Below, piece after piece: positions 61,892 to 64,000 of a DNA stretch of 64,000 bases. The translations under genes were made by a program, and so were the position numbers. The stretch's first letter is position 1, and every line of letters begins with the position of its first letter. The stretch comes from Parasediminibacterium sp051861445 (GTDB lineage Bacteria > Bacteroidota > Bacteroidia > Chitinophagales > Chitinophagaceae). The stretch is from the NCBI GenBank assembly GCA_051861445.1, contig JBHYCS010000007.1, positions 115,217-179,216 on the forward strand, written 5' to 3'. The notes under the pieces were generated by a model. The model made no database searches and was not told the origin of the DNA. It saw only the letters and a list, made by a program, of their open reading frames with translations.

Positions 61892-62590
61892 ATGGCTATT
61901 AAGTATTATTTACAGCCGAATGCTGTAACTCCAGACCCAGATGATCATTTTGCAAGGGTATTACCTACCGGTATTTTAGATGCCGATGACATTATTAAAA
62001 AAATGCTAGAAAGGGGTAGCACCATTACCGAATCAGATAGTAGAGCCGTTTTAACCATGTTTTTTAAAGTAGTTATTGCCGAATTGGCCGATGGCAAGTT
62101 TATTAATTTACCCATTGCCAATTTAAGATGTGGCATTACAGGTGTGTTTAGTAATGCTGCTGACACCTTCGACCGAAGCCGACATGGCGTAAAAGCCACT
62201 CTTTCTGCTGGCAGCGAATTGTGGGATGCCATGCAAGCAGTAAGTGTAGAAAAGCAAAGTCAGCCTGTAATATCTCCGTACATTCTGCAATATGAAGATG
62301 TAAATTCGGCTACTTTTAATACCGTACTTACAAAGGGTGGTATTGGCATTATTAATGGTGAAGAATTAAAATTCGACCCTACCAACACCGATGAGGGTAT
62401 CTTTTTTGTAAATGCAGCAGGTGCTGCCACCAAAGTAGCAGTCATTGCCAACCGTACGGCAAGCAAACTCACCTTTAGTGTACCAACAACATTGGCAGCC
62501 GGTGCGTATACCTTAGAAGTTCGAAAAGCCTATACGGCAGCAAAAACCATCCGAACAGGGGCATTGTCTGAGAAATTAACCGTTGCCTAA
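61892..62590 (+). CDS. HU-HIG DNA-binding protein (HU-like domain plus DUF4469 Ig-like domain)
   Basis: 232 residues from ATG 61892 (MAIKYYLQPNAVTPDPDDHFAR); an upstream in-frame ATG at 61820 is unlikely. Residues 1-125 form a divergent HU/IHF-like domain with IIKKMLERGSTITESDSRAVLTMF and LADGKFINLPIANLRCGITG. Residues about 130-232 form an Ig-like DUF4469 domain (FNTVLTKGGIGIINGEELKF, FFVNAAGAATKVAVIANRT, AGAYTLEVRKAY). The family is expanded in Bacteroidota, and its DNA targets are unknown. A one-mismatch promoter box (TAACTTTA) lies upstream; a terminator and a repeat array follow. Confidence 0.88.
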   Translation: MAIKYYLQPNAVTPDPDDHFARVLPTGILDADDIIKKMLERGSTITESDSRAVLTMFFKVVIAELADGKFINLPIANLRCGITGVFSNAADTFDRSRHGVKATLSAGSELWDAMQAVSVEKQSQPVISPYILQYEDVNSATFNTVLTKGGIGIINGEELKFDPTNTDEGIFFVNAAGAATKVAVIANRTASKLTFSVPTTLAAGAYTLEVRKAYTAAKTIRTGALSEKLTVA

Positions 62591-62595
62591 CACCC

Positions 62596-62625
62596 AAAAC
62601 TTCCCTCCAAAAAGGGAAGTTTTTT
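62596..62625 (+). terminator. terminator after the HU-HIG gene
   Basis: Perfect 11-bp stem (62596-62606 with 62613-62623), 6-nt loop, T-run after it. Confidence 0.9.
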
Positions 62626-62632
62626 ATTATAA

Positions 62633-62831
62633 TACCTTCTTCAACATTTTTATAGTACCTTCTTTAGCTTTTTTATAATACCTACTTCAGCGTTGAAATA
62701 AGCACCTTCTTCAAGAAATTTATGCGTTATAATCAAACTGTTTATAACGCATAAACAACTTGTTTATAACGCCAAAACAAACTGTTTATAATGCATAAAT
62801 TTTGTTGTTTTCAATACTATAAATTTTGTTG
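62633..62831. repeat. array of degenerate 22-24-bp direct repeats
   Basis: Within the 435-bp spacer before the DUF488 gene. Type A, period 23: units start at 62633, 62656, 62679 and 62703 with (T/C)ACCT(T/A)CTT. Type B, period 22: units at 62734-62755, 62756-62777 and 62778-62799 around TTTATAA(C/T)GC. Type C, period 24: ATAAATTTTGTTG at 62795-62807 and 62819-62831. No unique spacers, so not CRISPR. Types A and B share a TTATAA-like core. From 62832 to 63013 only a small inverted repeat (CAATATT-AA-AATATTG, 62868-62883) was seen. Confidence 0.8.
62721..62753. repeat. 12-bp inverted repeat inside the array
   Basis: TATGCGTTATAA (62721-62732), 9-nt spacer, TTATAACGCATA (62742-62753); arms are perfect. 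It joins the type A and type B parts of the array. Confidence 0.8.
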
Positions 62832-63013
62832 AAATAGGGCTTAGGGGTAAAAATGAAACAGGCTATTCAATATTAAAATATTGGTTCGGTATCTTATTTC
62901 TACATAAAATGGGTAGCTACAGTTTAAATACTACTGGCAAAAAATTACTATAATCAATCATGCTGCTTTACTTTCAAAGTTAACTTTTGTAGAAACCTTA
63001 GATGGTAATTTCT

Positions 63014-63021
63014 TAAGTTTG
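63014..63021 (+). promoter_or_regulatory. -7 promoter box 4 nt before the DUF488 gene
   Basis: TAAGTTTG, full match; only CTTC separates it from ATG 63026, again predicting a leaderless transcript. The nearest upstream TTTG (62986-62989) is 24 nt away, longer than usual. Confidence 0.5.
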
Positions 63022-63025
63022 CTTC

Positions 63026-63910
63026 ATGTTTTATAGACGAAAAATAATACTAGCCTTAATGCAAGCATTTGATGGGCATTTACCTAAAATATCCTTACAA
63101 AAACTGCTTTTTTTATTTACAAATAGACAAGCCAAACCTGATTACGACTTTGTACCCTATAAATACGGCTGTTATTCATTCTCTGCCAATGCCGACCTTA
63201 CTGCAATGGTGAAGCATGGAGAATTATCAGAAGACCAATCGAATTTTACAAAAATTGGTTCCGTTGACTATGTAAAAACGCTTACAGAAAAAGATAAAAA
63301 GATATTAGTTGATATTAAAACTACTTATGGTAAGTTGACAACAAACGCTTTAATGAAATTGACTTACTTGAACTACCAGTATTATGCAATCAACAGCGTT
63401 AAGGCAAAAGAAATTTTAAATGAGGAACAGTATGCAAAAGTTTTAAATGCAAAACCAATCAATAACAGTACTATTCTTTATACGATTGGCTACGAAGGAA
63501 TTTCGTTAGAAGAGTATTTAAATCGGTTAATTAAAAATGATGTGAAGGTTTTGGTAGATGTTAGAAATAATGCATTGAGCATGAAGTTTGGTTTTTCAAA
63601 AACAAAATTGAAAACTTTTTGTGCTAGTTTAAATATTGAATATTTACATATACCTGAAGTTGGTATTCAATCTGAACAGAGACAAGCGTTAAAATCGCAA
63701 ACAGATTACGACCATCTTTTTGATCATTACAAAAAGCAAAATTTAAAGAAAACAGTAAGTCAGCAACAACAAATCTTGAATTTGTTAAAAGACAAAAAAA
63801 GAATTGCTTTAACTTGTTTTGAAGCAAATATTTGCCAATGCCACAGAAAACATTTAGCAGAAGCAATTACAAAATTGCCTGATTGGAATTATGAATTAAA
63901 ACATATTTAG
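63026..63910 (+). CDS. DUF488 protein with Panacea/SocA-like N-terminal domain
   Basis: 294 residues. The C-terminal half (about 150-294) is DUF488: YTIGYEGISLEEYLNRL, LVDVRNNALSMKFGFSKTKL, and the CFEANICQCHRKHLAEAI motif near residues 264-280. The N-terminal 120 residues (SLQKLLFLFTNRQ, then VPYKYGCYSFSANADL) resemble the Panacea/SocA (DUF4065) domain, which in other proteins acts as an antitoxin or adaptor. The DUF488 function is unknown; its conserved Asp, Arg, Cys and His suggest an enzyme or nucleotide/DNA-binding fold. It sits in an accessory region next to a Fic remnant. The domain call for the N-terminus is by pattern only. Confidence 0.8.
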   Translation: MFYRRKIILALMQAFDGHLPKISLQKLLFLFTNRQAKPDYDFVPYKYGCYSFSANADLTAMVKHGELSEDQSNFTKIGSVDYVKTLTEKDKKILVDIKTTYGKLTTNALMKLTYLNYQYYAINSVKAKEILNEEQYAKVLNAKPINNSTILYTIGYEGISLEEYLNRLIKNDVKVLVDVRNNALSMKFGFSKTKLKTFCASLNIEYLHIPEVGIQSEQRQALKSQTDYDHLFDHYKKQNLKKTVSQQQQILNLLKDKKRIALTCFEANICQCHRKHLAEAITKLPDWNYELKHI

Positions 63911-64000
63911 TTTATGGCTCTCACTAATGTTCTAGTTGCTGTTAAAAGGTAAGCTCCCCCAAAAACAGTACGGTTTAAAAGTAGACAAAATGTTTAATTT

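Noticed and set aside
62633..62831. CRISPR array
   Set aside because: Repeats are contiguous and degenerate, without unique spacers of constant length, and no cas genes are near.

Overview
The window is AT-rich chromosomal DNA of a Bacteroidota bacterium, most likely an aerobic member of the Chitinophagales/Chitinophagaceae. The grounds are several TAnnTTTG (-7) promoter boxes, a type IX secretion (T9SS) type-B sorting domain next to a PorP/SprF protein, a fused alpha/beta 2-oxoacid dehydrogenase E1, a DUF4369-TlpA lipoprotein, a HU-HIG DNA-binding protein and Cys-poor L36 and S4 ribosomal proteins. Family assignment is inference from gene content; no 16S rRNA is present.

Layout. 0-7 kb: 3' part of radC, convergent mfd, a methylmalonyl-CoA epimerase-like gene, then iscS-iscU-iscA. 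7-18 kb: a lipoprotein amidohydrolase, then a complete glutamyl-tRNA-to-heme set, hemH-hemJ on the minus strand facing away from hemA-C-D-E-F-B-L on the plus strand. 18-25 kb: an SPFH lipoprotein, a lytic transglycosylase, gatA, tatA, rplS, a small Cys-containing exported protein and rny. 25-33 kb: a TauE-type exporter with a persulfide dioxygenase-like/rhodanese protein, a Bax-inhibitor-1 protein, the fused E1, a small periplasmic protein, a MacB/FtsX-type permease and a TlpA-like lipoprotein. 33.5-37.6 kb: infA-rpmJ-rpsM-rpsK-rpsD-rpoA-rplQ, with strong hairpins in most spacers. 37.6-49 kb: alpha-2-macroglobulin and pbpC (minus), then a C1 peptidase, a DUF4442 protein and an OsmC protein (plus). 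48.5-61 kb: porP and a 3789-residue T9SS type-B surface protein. 61-64 kb: an accessory stretch.

The accessory stretch is the most interesting part. It holds a 65-residue protein that looks like a VbhA/class I Fic antitoxin, a convergent and overlapping C-terminal remnant of a Fic AMP-transferase, a HU-HIG DNA-binding protein, a roughly 200-bp array of degenerate 22-24-bp direct repeats with an embedded 12-bp inverted repeat, and a protein joining a Panacea/SocA-like N-terminus to a DUF488 domain. Two genes here have a TAnnTTTG box only 4-5 nt before the ATG, which would make their transcripts leaderless. The last bases may be the edge of an insertion sequence.

Smaller points of interest: a 47-bp dispersed repeat that appears to have supplied the N-terminal codons of the transglycosylase reading frame, a tandem 11-bp repeat ahead of hemA, a 50-codon membrane-protein ORF between rny and the TauE gene, and a C1 peptidase carrying a membrane anchor and a DUF4384-like tail. 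No tRNA, rRNA or CRISPR array was seen. All family calls come from reading motifs by eye; no database search was run.
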